Source: Clostridium estertheticum (GTDB lineage Bacteria > Bacillota > Clostridia > Clostridiales > Clostridiaceae). Taken from it: a DNA stretch of 64,000 nucleotides. Both the position numbers and the translations under genes were made by a program. Position 1 is the stretch's first letter, and every line of letters begins with the position of its first letter. Shown in pieces: positions 50,850 to 59,471 of this stretch. The stretch covers positions 2,191,001-2,255,000 of the forward strand of contig NZ_JAAMNH020000001.1 in assembly GCF_011065935.2 (NCBI RefSeq), given 5' to 3'. The notes under the pieces are model-generated. The model saw only the letters and a program-made list of their open reading frames with translations, had not been told where the DNA came from and did no database searches.

Positions 50850-51242
50850 ATGTCAAAGAATGAAAAAAATAAAGATTGGTGTGATTGTGAAAAGAAACAG
50901 GATGATATGGATCATTGTAAAAAAGAAAAACAACTTCACGACCACGAATTTGAAGGTAGCACTAGATTAGCTGAATTAGAGGATGATCCTCATAATCATA
51001 GATTTGCTGGAGTATCAAGTCCTGCAATACCAGTTAAATGTGGACATGTTCATAAAGTTAAAGGAAGAACAGACTTTTTTGATCACTTTCATGAATTTGA
51101 AGCAACTTCTGGCCTACAGATACCTGTTGGTGATGGCAAGCATGTCCATTTTGTAGAAGCTGAAACTTCTGTTAATGATGGCCATTTCCATGAATTAATA
51201 TTTGCTACACTTATTGATGCTCCAATTTTTGAAGAAGCCTAG
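50850..51242 (+). CDS. YmaF family protein
   Basis: 130 residues from ATG 50850, 8 nt after AAGGGGCG; ATG 50844 is too near the ribosome site and the upstream frame overlaps the promoter. After a charged head, the YmaF domain shows a regular His pattern: HDHEFEGSTRLAELEDDPHNHRFAG, seen as HDHEFEGST and DPHNHRFAG, then CGHVHKV, FFDHFHEFEATSG, KHVHFVEAETS and DGHFHEL. The repeated HxH pairs suggest metal binding. YmaF is a Bacillus/Clostridium family of unknown function. Divergent from the Met-repeat gene, both with SigK-like boxes. Confidence 0.85.
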   Translation: MSKNEKNKDWCDCEKKQDDMDHCKKEKQLHDHEFEGSTRLAELEDDPHNHRFAGVSSPAIPVKCGHVHKVKGRTDFFDHFHEFEATSGLQIPVGDGKHVHFVEAETSVNDGHFHELIFATLIDAPIFEEA

Positions 51243-51495
51243 TATGAATGAAGGAGTTAAGGTATTGTTGTAAAGGCAGTGCCTTCTTCTTCTTCCGAGT
51301 AAATCTCTGATTGCATATTAGAAATTCTTGTGAACTACTCTCCACCTAAATCTATACCAAAGTTTTTAACTATGATTAAGAATGTTATTGAAATTTGTAT
51401 ACTATACTAAATTATATATTTAAAAAGCAGATAATGAGGCACGTGAAATATTTAAGCTAGAATTACTATTTTGATATTGAAGGGAAGGTATAGGG

Positions 51496-51816
51496 ATGAG
51501 TTATATATTTAAAAACATAAATAACAATGATAGAGTAGAAAAAATCGAATTTGCGGAAATTATTAATGTGGATAGACTTATTAGAAGAGAAGCAACCTTT
51601 AAAATACTAAATACAGCAATTATATATAATGAAGAAGAAGAATACTATTATACATTGGCTACATGTGTTAATGAAAAAAATGTAATAGAAACAATAAGTA
51701 TAGAAGGATTTGATATACACGAAAACGTTTTAGAGCTTAGAGGTGCATGTATTGACTATGTAGAGTATGAAGAAGACTCAGAAGTAAACTATACTGGAAC
51801 TATATATTATTTATAA
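51496..51816 (+). CDS. Small acidic protein, unknown
   Basis: 106 residues, soluble, rich in Glu/Tyr/Ile, with strands such as EATFKILNTAIIYN and YYYTLATCVNEKNVIETISI. No motif recognised. GAAGGGAAGG before the ATG is a plausible ribosome site. Between 51243 and 51495 lie two short copied scraps: one ~28-bp piece resembles the Arg-run coding region near 50133, another ~22-bp piece resembles part of the NlpC/P60 gene near 42050. Confidence 0.55.
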   Translation: MSYIFKNINNNDRVEKIEFAEIINVDRLIRREATFKILNTAIIYNEEEEYYYTLATCVNEKNVIETISIEGFDIHENVLELRGACIDYVEYEEDSEVNYTGTIYYL

Positions 51817-51889
51817 ATTTTCATTAAGACCCATACTGAAAGTAATCACTGATTGAAAATGGAACTTAAATTATAATTTTTAAACTATG

Positions 51890-52415
51890 AATAGATGATT
51901 TAGTAATACTACTAAAAGACTGCCAACTAAAGTGCCCTAAAAATGCAGCTTACTTTGAAAATGGACCATTAAAGGATTTAACCTCTGCTTGTAAGGATAA
52001 GAGTGGAAAAATATTTGTAGCCTACACAATGGTTGCAAGTGAAGTAGGTATTGGCGGCAGTGGAGTACTTGCAACAGTGAGGTTAAGATCAAAGACAGAT
52101 GGAATTGTTAATTTAAAATTAGAAAGTTCAACTATAATAGGTACAAACTTAGATGTAGTGAATGCAATATCTTCAGAGCCATCCAATGTAAATGAATTAG
52201 CCTTTGAACTTAAAATACCACAATCACAAATGGAAGCCACTGCTACCGCTGAAGAAACTCAATCAGAAGATTGTAGTGCCTCAAACGTACTAGATGGTAA
52301 TGTGGAAACATATTGGAACATACCATGGGACAAAAGTGGGATATTGCCTCAAAGTTTAGTAATAGACCTAGGTGATACCTTTGAGGTTAGTAAGATAGTT
52401 TTCTTATATACTTAA
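51890..52415 (+). pseudogene. Fragment of a secreted cohesin + F5/8C (CBM32) enzyme
   Basis: The frame is open from about 51895: NAAYFENGPLKDL, IFVAYTMVASEVGIGGSG and VLATVRLRSKTDG are the strands of a cohesin-like domain. After a short linker, SASNVLDGNVETYWNI and LVIDLGDTFEVSKIVF open an F5/8 type C carbohydrate-binding domain that stops after ~45 of ~130 residues. No signal peptide, start site or catalytic part is present. Such modules occur in large clostridial glycoside hydrolases (for example GH84 hyaluronidase-like enzymes); this is an internal remnant. The 200 bases after it hold no gene. Confidence 0.7.
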
Positions 52416-52619
52416 TCTATTTTATAAAAATTTACTGACCAAAAGTGCAAATAATAAGACCACCAAGATAAAGATAAAACCCTTCATTAAATGTAAAATA
52501 AGATTAAAGTAAAACACAAAAATTAACTTAAGCATTATAATGTATATGCAATTTTTAATACTTAAAGGGCCTTGTTTTTAAACCGAAAATAAAAAATATC
52601 TAGGCTAGGAGATGAATTA

Positions 52620-53879
52620 ATGATGAAAAAAATTACAGCAGTACTTATAGGTGCGGGAAATAGAGGGACAGGCTATGGAGAGTATGCACTAGATAATCCA
52701 AATGAAATTCAATTTATTGCAGTAGCAGAACCACTAACGGATAGAAGAGATAAATTTAAAAATGAACATGGAATTTTGGAGGAAGCTTGTTTTGTTGGGT
52801 GGAAGGAACTATTAGAGCAACCTAAAATGGCGGATGCAGTGCTTATATGTACACAGGACCAGATGCATTTTGAGCCAACAATGAAAGCTTTAGAACTAGG
52901 GTATCACGTTTTACTTGAAAAGCCTATGTCCATAGAACCTGGTGAATGTATAAAAATGGGTGAAGCTGCAGAAAAAAATGGAAGAGTCTTTTCAATCTGT
53001 CATGTGCTTAGATATACCAACTTCTTTTTTACATTAAAAAAAATATTAGAAGAAGGAAAAATTGGAAGACTTGTTTCTGTTCAACATAATGAAAATGTAG
53101 CCCATTGGCATCAAGCACATAGTTTTGTTAGAGGAAACTGGAGAAATTCAAAGGAATCTAGTCCTATGATTTTACAAAAATGTTGTCATGATATGGATAT
53201 TTTGAGATGGCTCATTGATGCGGAATGTAAATCTGTTTCTTCCTTCGGATCTCTTACTTACTTTAAATCTGAAAATGCACCAGTAGGAGCGCCAAAAAGA
53301 TGTCTAGATGGTTGCCTCGTGGCAAAGGAATGTCCTTACTATGGACCGAAAACCTATCTTACATCTAATATCGGCTGGCCTTCATCTGTAATTAGTACAG
53401 ATACAAGCTTAGAAGCCCGAACACAAGCCTTAAAAGAAGGCCCTTATGGAAGATGTGTATATCATTGTGATAATGATGTTGTAGATCATCAAGTGGTAAA
53501 TATGGAATTTGAAAATGAAGTTACTGTTGCTTTTACAATGTGTGCTTTTACAGCAGAATGCAGCAGAACAATGAAATTCATGGGTACTAAAGGAGAAATT
53601 AGAGGTTCAATGGAGAGAAACGAAATTGAAATCATTGATTTTATTACAGGGAACAAAAATGTTATAAAGTTAAGCAATAGTGCAAGTGGTCACGGCGGCG
53701 GAGATTATGGAATAATGCAAGATTTTGTTAAACTTGTACAATCAGATGGAAAAGTGGAAGGCCGTACTTCGGCAATTACTTCTGTTCAAAGTCATTTACT
53801 TGCTTTTGCAGCAGAAAAAGCCAGAGTTGAGAATAGAGTGATTAATATGAGGGACTTTATTAATGAATTAAAAAAATAA
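52620..53879 (+). CDS. Gfo/Idh/MocA family oxidoreductase
   Basis: 419 residues. N-terminal Rossmann fold with VLIGAGNRGTGYG, then VLICTQDQMHFEPTMKAL and the EKPMSIEP motif carrying the catalytic Lys. The C-terminal domain has QKCCHDMDILRW with the usual His/Asp. A Cys cluster (DGCLVAKECPYYGP, GRCVYHC) lies in the middle, as in a subgroup acting on glycosides and related sugars. Probably an NAD-dependent sugar dehydrogenase or glycosidase. It precedes an AraC regulator (own terminator between). Confidence 0.92.
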   Translation: MMKKITAVLIGAGNRGTGYGEYALDNPNEIQFIAVAEPLTDRRDKFKNEHGILEEACFVGWKELLEQPKMADAVLICTQDQMHFEPTMKALELGYHVLLEKPMSIEPGECIKMGEAAEKNGRVFSICHVLRYTNFFFTLKKILEEGKIGRLVSVQHNENVAHWHQAHSFVRGNWRNSKESSPMILQKCCHDMDILRWLIDAECKSVSSFGSLTYFKSENAPVGAPKRCLDGCLVAKECPYYGPKTYLTSNIGWPSSVISTDTSLEARTQALKEGPYGRCVYHCDNDVVDHQVVNMEFENEVTVAFTMCAFTAECSRTMKFMGTKGEIRGSMERNEIEIIDFITGNKNVIKLSNSASGHGGGDYGIMQDFVKLVQSDGKVEGRTSAITSVQSHLLAFAAEKARVENRVINMRDFINELKK

Positions 53880-53896
53880 AATGTATAGAGCAAAAT

Positions 53897-53949
53897 AAAA
53901 AGATTGATACACATCCTCAATTGATGGGATGTGTATCAATCTTTTTTTA
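53897..53949 (+). terminator. Rho-independent terminator
   Basis: AAAAGATTGATACACATC pairs perfectly with GATGTGTATCAATCTTTT, followed by T residues. Confidence 0.9.
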
Positions 53950-54123
53950 TCATTTTTATAAGATGATTTAATTGGTAGACTATTTCGGTCCTTTTTATAA
54001 GTAAGGGTTAGCCTTCCTTTATGTTATAATAATTATATGATTTACCACAATATTTAGATTTAGAGGTATGGTCACATTTTTTGTATTTTTGGTAAATAAA
54101 AAGGTAACAGAGAGGGTGAAATT

Positions 54124-55029
54124 GTGGATGCTATATTTTTTAAAACAACAATAGAAACAGTGATTCTTATAGAAAGAATTATTACAATACATTATTTTGA
54201 ATTTGCTAGTGATTATGTTTTTAAAGGAGAAAAACATGATTTTTGGGAATTGCTGTATGTAGATAAAGGTGAGGTTGAAATAATGGCAGATACAAAAGGA
54301 TATAAATTGGAACAAGGAGATATTGTATTTCATAAACCTAATGAATTCCATAGTGTGTGGGCAAATGGAACAGTAGCACCTAACATTGTGGTAGTAAGCT
54401 TTGAATGTATGTCCCAATCTATGAAATTTTTTGAAAATAAAATTTTAAAACTTTCATATATGAAAAAAAATAGACTGGCAGAGCTTGTTAAAGAAGCAAA
54501 AGCAGCATATACCAATAATTTAGGTAGGATTTACACCAAACTGATTAAACGAGAGTCCAGTACTATAAATGAAAACTTTGGAGCCGAACAGCTAATTAAA
54601 AATTACCTTGAAATATTTTTAATAGAACTTGTTCGTGAAGATGTTTCCATAATGAATAGAGAGAGACTTTCCTTTGCAACAAAAGAACGAATGGAAGATG
54701 ATATTGTACACAATATTATAGAATATCTAAAAGAAAATGTAGATAAAAATTTTGGCTTTAATGATATTTGTGATACTTTTGCAATGGGAAGAACTCATTT
54801 AAAAACTGCTTTTAAGAAGGGTACAAATCAGGGGGTAATGGCTTATTTTAAGAATCTTAAAATTGAAGAATCAAAAAAGATGATTCGAGAAGGGAAAAAC
54901 AATTTTACAGAGATTTCTCAAAAACTTGGGTATGATTCTTTACACTATTTTTCAAGATCTTTTAAAAAATCCACCAATATGACGCCGTCAGAGTATGCAG
55001 TATCAGTAAAAGCAATTGCGCAAATTTAA
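54124..55029 (+). CDS. AraC family transcriptional regulator
   Basis: 301 residues, GTG start 9 nt after AGAGAGGGTG. The N-terminal cupin (HDFWELLYVDKGEVEIMADT, GDIVFHKPNEFHSVWAN) should bind a sugar-like ligand. The C-terminal two HTH motifs are MGRTHLKTAFKKGTNQGVM and the signature FTEISQKLGYDSLHYFSRSF followed by KKSTNMTPSEY. Likely controls the oxidoreductase upstream or the convergent lacZ; the separate terminators show that it is not in an operon with them. Confidence 0.92.
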   Translation: MDAIFFKTTIETVILIERIITIHYFEFASDYVFKGEKHDFWELLYVDKGEVEIMADTKGYKLEQGDIVFHKPNEFHSVWANGTVAPNIVVVSFECMSQSMKFFENKILKLSYMKKNRLAELVKEAKAAYTNNLGRIYTKLIKRESSTINENFGAEQLIKNYLEIFLIELVREDVSIMNRERLSFATKERMEDDIVHNIIEYLKENVDKNFGFNDICDTFAMGRTHLKTAFKKGTNQGVMAYFKNLKIEESKKMIREGKNNFTEISQKLGYDSLHYFSRSFKKSTNMTPSEYAVSVKAIAQI

Positions 55030-55125
55030 GGAAAGTATGAACCTCTATTATGAATTTATGCGTATTAATAGCTACAGCCTACCTATTCTATAAACAACCT
55101 GCAAACTAATATAATAAAAACTAGA

Positions 55126-55172
55126 CGTCAATTAAGCTTTATTTCAAAGTGAAACTGACGTCTAATATTTTA
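55126..55172. terminator. Terminator between convergent araC-type and lacZ genes
   Basis: TAGACGTCA and TGACGTCTA pair over a ~15-nt loop with further inner pairing; T and A runs are present on both sides. Confidence 0.7.
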
Positions 55173-55185
55173 TATAGGGTGTAAT

Positions 55186-58100
55186 TTAATCTTCTTTAAA
55201 TAAAGGTATAATTTTTAATGTGAATTCAAATTCCTTTTCATTTAATCTATATTTATCTAGAAGCTGTGGACCACAGGAATTAGAGCCTACTCCACTGATT
55301 TTGTAATCGATATTTATCACAGTTTCTTTTCTCTTTTGAAGTTCATGAGGATGCTTTGCAGCTGTTAAATCCTCTGGTGTATAATGGGAAGCATTAAAGG
55401 AAAAATTCTCTGAGCTAGTAAATTTTAATCCCATTCCAAGTTCATTAGTAATTGTACACCACTCAGTGTCATATCTCGAGCCGTTTTCCTGAGGAACTAA
55501 GTAATTTTCAAACATATTATCAACAGTAGTTAAGTATCTTCCTTTCTTTACACTTTGACATTTATCTACATAGCTTTCATGTGGGCCATTACCAAAATAC
55601 TCTACTTCTTCATTACTTTTAGGTAGCTGTAGCTGCAAGCCAAACCTTGGAAGGAATAAGAGCTCTTCTCTGACTTTAACTTTAGTACTAAGAGAAATTT
55701 CACCTGTTCCGGTTATACTCCAGATTGCGTTTCCATGAAGAATAGGAAGTTTGCTATATCCACCAAGAGAAAAATCAAGGACTATGTCCACAGAAGTTTC
55801 TGTTAGGTTATAAATCTTAGAATTATAAACATGCATAACTGCTCTATCATAACCTTCCTCTATCCACTTTGATTTTATATTTCTATCATTGTCTATAGGT
55901 GCACGCCAGATATTGAACTTAGGCATAGCGCTTATAAAGTTCATATTATTTTTTGTTATTCTAACGAATCCTCCGGAATATAAGTCAAAAGTATGACAAA
56001 AATCAAAGCCTTCAATAGTTACTAAATGTTCTTTCTGAACTACCTTAATATCAGATACATCTTCATTTTTTGTCTCTCTTATTTTCTCTACAGGTAGCTG
56101 AAATTGTTCAAAGGTTACTTCGTAGCCTCTTTCTTGCCATAGAGTGTTCTTATTTTGTATAAAGGATACCGTAAGAAAGTAATTACTATCAGAAGTTTGG
56201 GGCAATTTATAACCTAAATAGAGTATTTCAGATTTTCCAGCTGGAATTGTAAGGTCACAAATTTCTCCTTGTTCCACTACAATTCCATCCCTCTCTATGT
56301 TCCATACAAGAGAAAGATGAGATAAGTCAATAAAATCATATAAATTTGTAATTTTAATTTCGCCTTTTGATAAATCCACTGCCAGAGCCTTAACTGGTGC
56401 TATTATCTTTTTTAATTCAAGAAGTCCGGTGTGAGGTTGTCTATTAGGATATACTAAACCATCTAAACAGAAGTTTCCGTCATTAGGGTTATCACCGAAA
56501 TCCCCACCATAGGCATAAAACTCTTTTCCAACTGTTGTTGTAGTTTTAATCCCATGATCACACCATTCCCATACACAAGCACCCATAAGCTTAGGAGATT
56601 TATAAATAATATCCCAATAATCTTTCAAGTCTCCAGGGCCATTACCCATAGCATGACAGTACTCACACAAAAAGAGCGGCTTTTTATTTTCATTCTTATT
56701 AGAGTATTCTTCAATAAATTGGACTGAAGGATACATTCTGCTTTCCATATCCAAGCAACCAACCTCTGTACTTCCTTTGTAGATTTCTGCAGCGCCTTCA
56801 TAGTGTAATAACCTTGAATCATCCCTATGCTTTGTCCATTTAGCCATGGTGATATGGTTGATACCATAACCAGACTCATTTCCCAATGACCATATGATTA
56901 CTGAGGGGTGGTTTTTATCTCTTTCTACCAGACGTATTGCTCTGTCTAGGAAAGCTTTCTCCCAATGCTGATTTTTAGTAAGCATGTGGAAATCACCTGT
57001 ATTATCAACTCCATGGCATTCGAGGTCTGCTTCATCTACAATATAAAAACCATACTCATCACACAAATCTAAGAAACGTGGGTCATTTGGATAGTGAGAG
57101 GTCCGTATGGTATTAATATTATGACTCTTCATAAGCATTAGGTCCTTTTTCATATGATTTATTGGTATAGTTTGACCAAGCTCAGGATGAGAATCATGAC
57201 GATTAACACCTTTTAATTTAATAGCTTTTCCATTAACCGTGAAGATACCTGCTTTTATTTCAACCCGTCTAAATCCTGTATTAAAATGTAGGACTTCATT
57301 GCCAATGTAGATAAATAAATTATAGAGGTAGGGATTCTCAGCATTCCAAAGAATAGGTTCCTTAACCTGAAGGATTATATTACCCTTGCCACTAATATTT
57401 GATTTTTCATTTGCAATAATATTCCCATTTGTATCTTTTAATATTGTTAATATTTCCGTACTTCCAATTGTATCTATTTCACAATTTAAAATGCCTGACT
57501 TAAAATCTTCTGAGAGAGTTTGTTTTAAGAAAACATCCTTTATGTGGCTTAAGTCTCTTGCAAGTAGATACACATCTCTAAATATACCTGAAAAACGCCA
57601 TATGTCTTGGTCTTCTAAGTAGGACCCATCACACCATTTAAGTACCATAACTGCTATTCTATTTTTACCTCTTTGCACAAAGGTAGAAATGTCGAATTCA
57701 GAAGGCATTCTGCTTCCTTGACTATAGCCAACAAACTTCCCATTAATCCATAGATAAAAGCAGGAGTTAACTCCCTCAAAAACTATATATTTTGATTTAT
57801 TATCCCACTTTTCTGACACATTAAATTCAGTGACATAGGTTCCTGCTGGATTTTCATTTGGTACAAAAGGCGGGTCGCAGGGAAAAGGATAATTAGCGTT
57901 AGTATAATGATTTTTATCATAGCCATTTACCTGCCAACAGGAAGGAACTGTTAAGTCATCCCAACTGCTAACATCTGTAGCTTCTTCATAAAAACCATCT
58001 ACTACATTATTTACACTTGAATAATATTGAAATTTCCATGTACCGTTTAAATTTTGATAAAAGGGAGAGTGGCCTCTTTTCTTAGAGAAGGCTGTGCCCT

Positions 58101-58191
58101 CAGAACTATAAGGTATATAATATGCCCTTGGACCCTCCCTATTAAGCTGCATGACCGTCAAATCTTCATAATATTTAGTTACATTTACCAT
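55186..58191 (-). CDS. lacZ: Beta-galactosidase LacZ (GH2)
   Basis: 1001 residues from ATG 58191 (MVNVTKYYEDL), after GGGGTGATT; a longer in-frame start at 58290 has no ribosome site. Full GH2 LacZ layout: sugar-binding jelly roll (about 45-215; WQVNGYDKNHYTNANYPFP), two Ig-like domains around a TIM barrel, and a Bgal_small domain at the end. The acid/base Glu lies in SLGNESGYG (about 438) and the nucleophile Glu in LCEYCHAMGNGPG (about 510). Cytoplasmic; splits lactose or related beta-galactosides. No permease or kinase is adjacent. The divergent AraC gene at 58366 is its probable regulator. Confidence 0.95.
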   Translation of the reverse strand: MVNVTKYYEDLTVMQLNREGPRAYYIPYSSEGTAFSKKRGHSPFYQNLNGTWKFQYYSSVNNVVDGFYEEATDVSSWDDLTVPSCWQVNGYDKNHYTNANYPFPCDPPFVPNENPAGTYVTEFNVSEKWDNKSKYIVFEGVNSCFYLWINGKFVGYSQGSRMPSEFDISTFVQRGKNRIAVMVLKWCDGSYLEDQDIWRFSGIFRDVYLLARDLSHIKDVFLKQTLSEDFKSGILNCEIDTIGSTEILTILKDTNGNIIANEKSNISGKGNIILQVKEPILWNAENPYLYNLFIYIGNEVLHFNTGFRRVEIKAGIFTVNGKAIKLKGVNRHDSHPELGQTIPINHMKKDLMLMKSHNINTIRTSHYPNDPRFLDLCDEYGFYIVDEADLECHGVDNTGDFHMLTKNQHWEKAFLDRAIRLVERDKNHPSVIIWSLGNESGYGINHITMAKWTKHRDDSRLLHYEGAAEIYKGSTEVGCLDMESRMYPSVQFIEEYSNKNENKKPLFLCEYCHAMGNGPGDLKDYWDIIYKSPKLMGACVWEWCDHGIKTTTTVGKEFYAYGGDFGDNPNDGNFCLDGLVYPNRQPHTGLLELKKIIAPVKALAVDLSKGEIKITNLYDFIDLSHLSLVWNIERDGIVVEQGEICDLTIPAGKSEILYLGYKLPQTSDSNYFLTVSFIQNKNTLWQERGYEVTFEQFQLPVEKIRETKNEDVSDIKVVQKEHLVTIEGFDFCHTFDLYSGGFVRITKNNMNFISAMPKFNIWRAPIDNDRNIKSKWIEEGYDRAVMHVYNSKIYNLTETSVDIVLDFSLGGYSKLPILHGNAIWSITGTGEISLSTKVKVREELLFLPRFGLQLQLPKSNEEVEYFGNGPHESYVDKCQSVKKGRYLTTVDNMFENYLVPQENGSRYDTEWCTITNELGMGLKFTSSENFSFNASHYTPEDLTAAKHPHELQKRKETVINIDYKISGVGSNSCGPQLLDKYRLNEKEFEFTLKIIPLFKED

Positions 58192-58365
58192 TTTAATCAC
58201 CCCAAAATAAAATATTTTTTTTGTAATATAAATTGTCATGTTGAACAGAGTAGTTTTTAAATATATAATTATATTAAGTTTATAAAACAATTATAAATGT
58301 TAATTTAAGAGGTGTAAATCATAGAATATTGATAAAAATATGACGATATTGCACAGGGGGAAAAA

Positions 58366-59190
58366 ATGAAAAATCTGATCTTATTCCCAATATTACATAA
58401 AAATATTACGGATTTGCCCTTTTTTATAACTGGAATGGGCATAGAATACATAGAGAAAGGTGTGGTAAGAAATAATGGATATCATGATTATCAGTGGAGT
58501 TATTGTGTTGAAGGAAGAGGGAAATTTATTATTGATGAAAAAAGCTACGAAATAGGGCCTAATACTGCTTTTTTCTTTAGAAGGGATATACCTCATCAGT
58601 ACTTTCCTATACAAGAACCTTGGATTACAAAATGGATGACCTTCAATGGAGTAGCAGTTAATGGCTTACTAAACTACATGAACATAAACAATTGGGAGAT
58701 TATTAACTTAAGTCAAAAAAAAGATATTGACTACATTATAGAAGATATATATAAGATTTTGTCATTATCAGATAAGGAAAAACATGTAAGTGCATCAAGC
58801 TTATTATATAAATTCTTGATTAAAATGAGTGAGTTGAAAGAGAATTCCTTTAAGGAAGGTAATTTAAACCTTTATAAAAAATTACAGCCAGTAATAACAT
58901 TAATGGAAAACAACTATAGTGGAATTATTACTTTAGAGGAAATGGCAGAAAAGGTCAATGTAAATAAGTATTATCTTTGTAGAATATTTAAAGAAGCATA
59001 CTTAATTACTCCTTTCGAATATTTAAATCAATTGAGAATTCAAAAGTCAAAGGAGGTTATAATTAATAACAAATACCTGAAAATAAATCAGATAGCTTTT
59101 AATGTAGGTTTTAATGATACAAGCTATTTTTGCTCTATGTTTAGAAAGATAGAAGGGTGTACACCAATTGAGTTCAAAAAGAGGCATTAA
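58366..59190 (+). CDS. AraC family transcriptional regulator, divergent from lacZ
   Basis: 274 residues after a GGGGGAAAAA ribosome site. AraC-binding cupin at the N terminus (HDYQWSYCVEGRGKFIID, NTAFFFRRDIPHQYFP). C-terminal HTH pair: NVNKYYLCRIFKEAYLITPF and INQIAFNVGFNDTSYFCSMF followed by RKIEGCTPIEFKK. The 174-bp shared gap with lacZ is the natural place for both promoters and operators, so I infer that it activates lacZ in response to a sugar. Confidence 0.92.
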   Translation: MKNLILFPILHKNITDLPFFITGMGIEYIEKGVVRNNGYHDYQWSYCVEGRGKFIIDEKSYEIGPNTAFFFRRDIPHQYFPIQEPWITKWMTFNGVAVNGLLNYMNINNWEIINLSQKKDIDYIIEDIYKILSLSDKEKHVSASSLLYKFLIKMSELKENSFKEGNLNLYKKLQPVITLMENNYSGIITLEEMAEKVNVNKYYLCRIFKEAYLITPFEYLNQLRIQKSKEVIINNKYLKINQIAFNVGFNDTSYFCSMFRKIEGCTPIEFKKRH

Positions 59191-59214
59191 AGCTGAATAA
59201 GCTATAGTACCTTA

Positions 59215-59400
59215 TTATTGGGTTGTATAACCATCAGCAACGAATTTAAGAGACTTACAAGGAAATTCTTTAAACTTATTAAAAGCCATACGCATAGTTA
59301 AAATACAAGGCCCGGCATCATGGATATAAGACGCTTGGTATCCTAAAGTTGATTTCTTGATGGCCTCCAATATTATCAGCCTTGGCAAATGACCAAACAT
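59215..59400 (-). pseudogene. DDE transposase fragment
   Basis: The 61-codon frame reads TLGYQASYIHDAGPCILTMR, then KEFPCKSLKFVADGYTT and a stop. This resembles the catalytic-core part (second Asp in ADGY) of a DDE integrase-type transposase family common in clostridia. The N- and C-terminal parts are missing and no terminal repeats were seen; it is a relic. Confidence 0.55.
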
Positions 59401-59471
59401 ACTTCAAGTAATATGTTCATAAGCTATGGTATAATGTATAAATTACTATGCATCAAGGAGGACAAAAATAT

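Noticed and set aside
52420..52492. 21-residue hydrophobic minus-strand ORF (MKGFIFILVVLLFALLVSKF)
   Set aside because: Has the look of a signal or membrane segment but no ribosome site; too short to support.
54019..54417. 132-codon minus-strand ORF
   Set aside because: Lies mostly antisense to a well-supported AraC gene, with unusual Phe/Tyr/Cys-rich composition.
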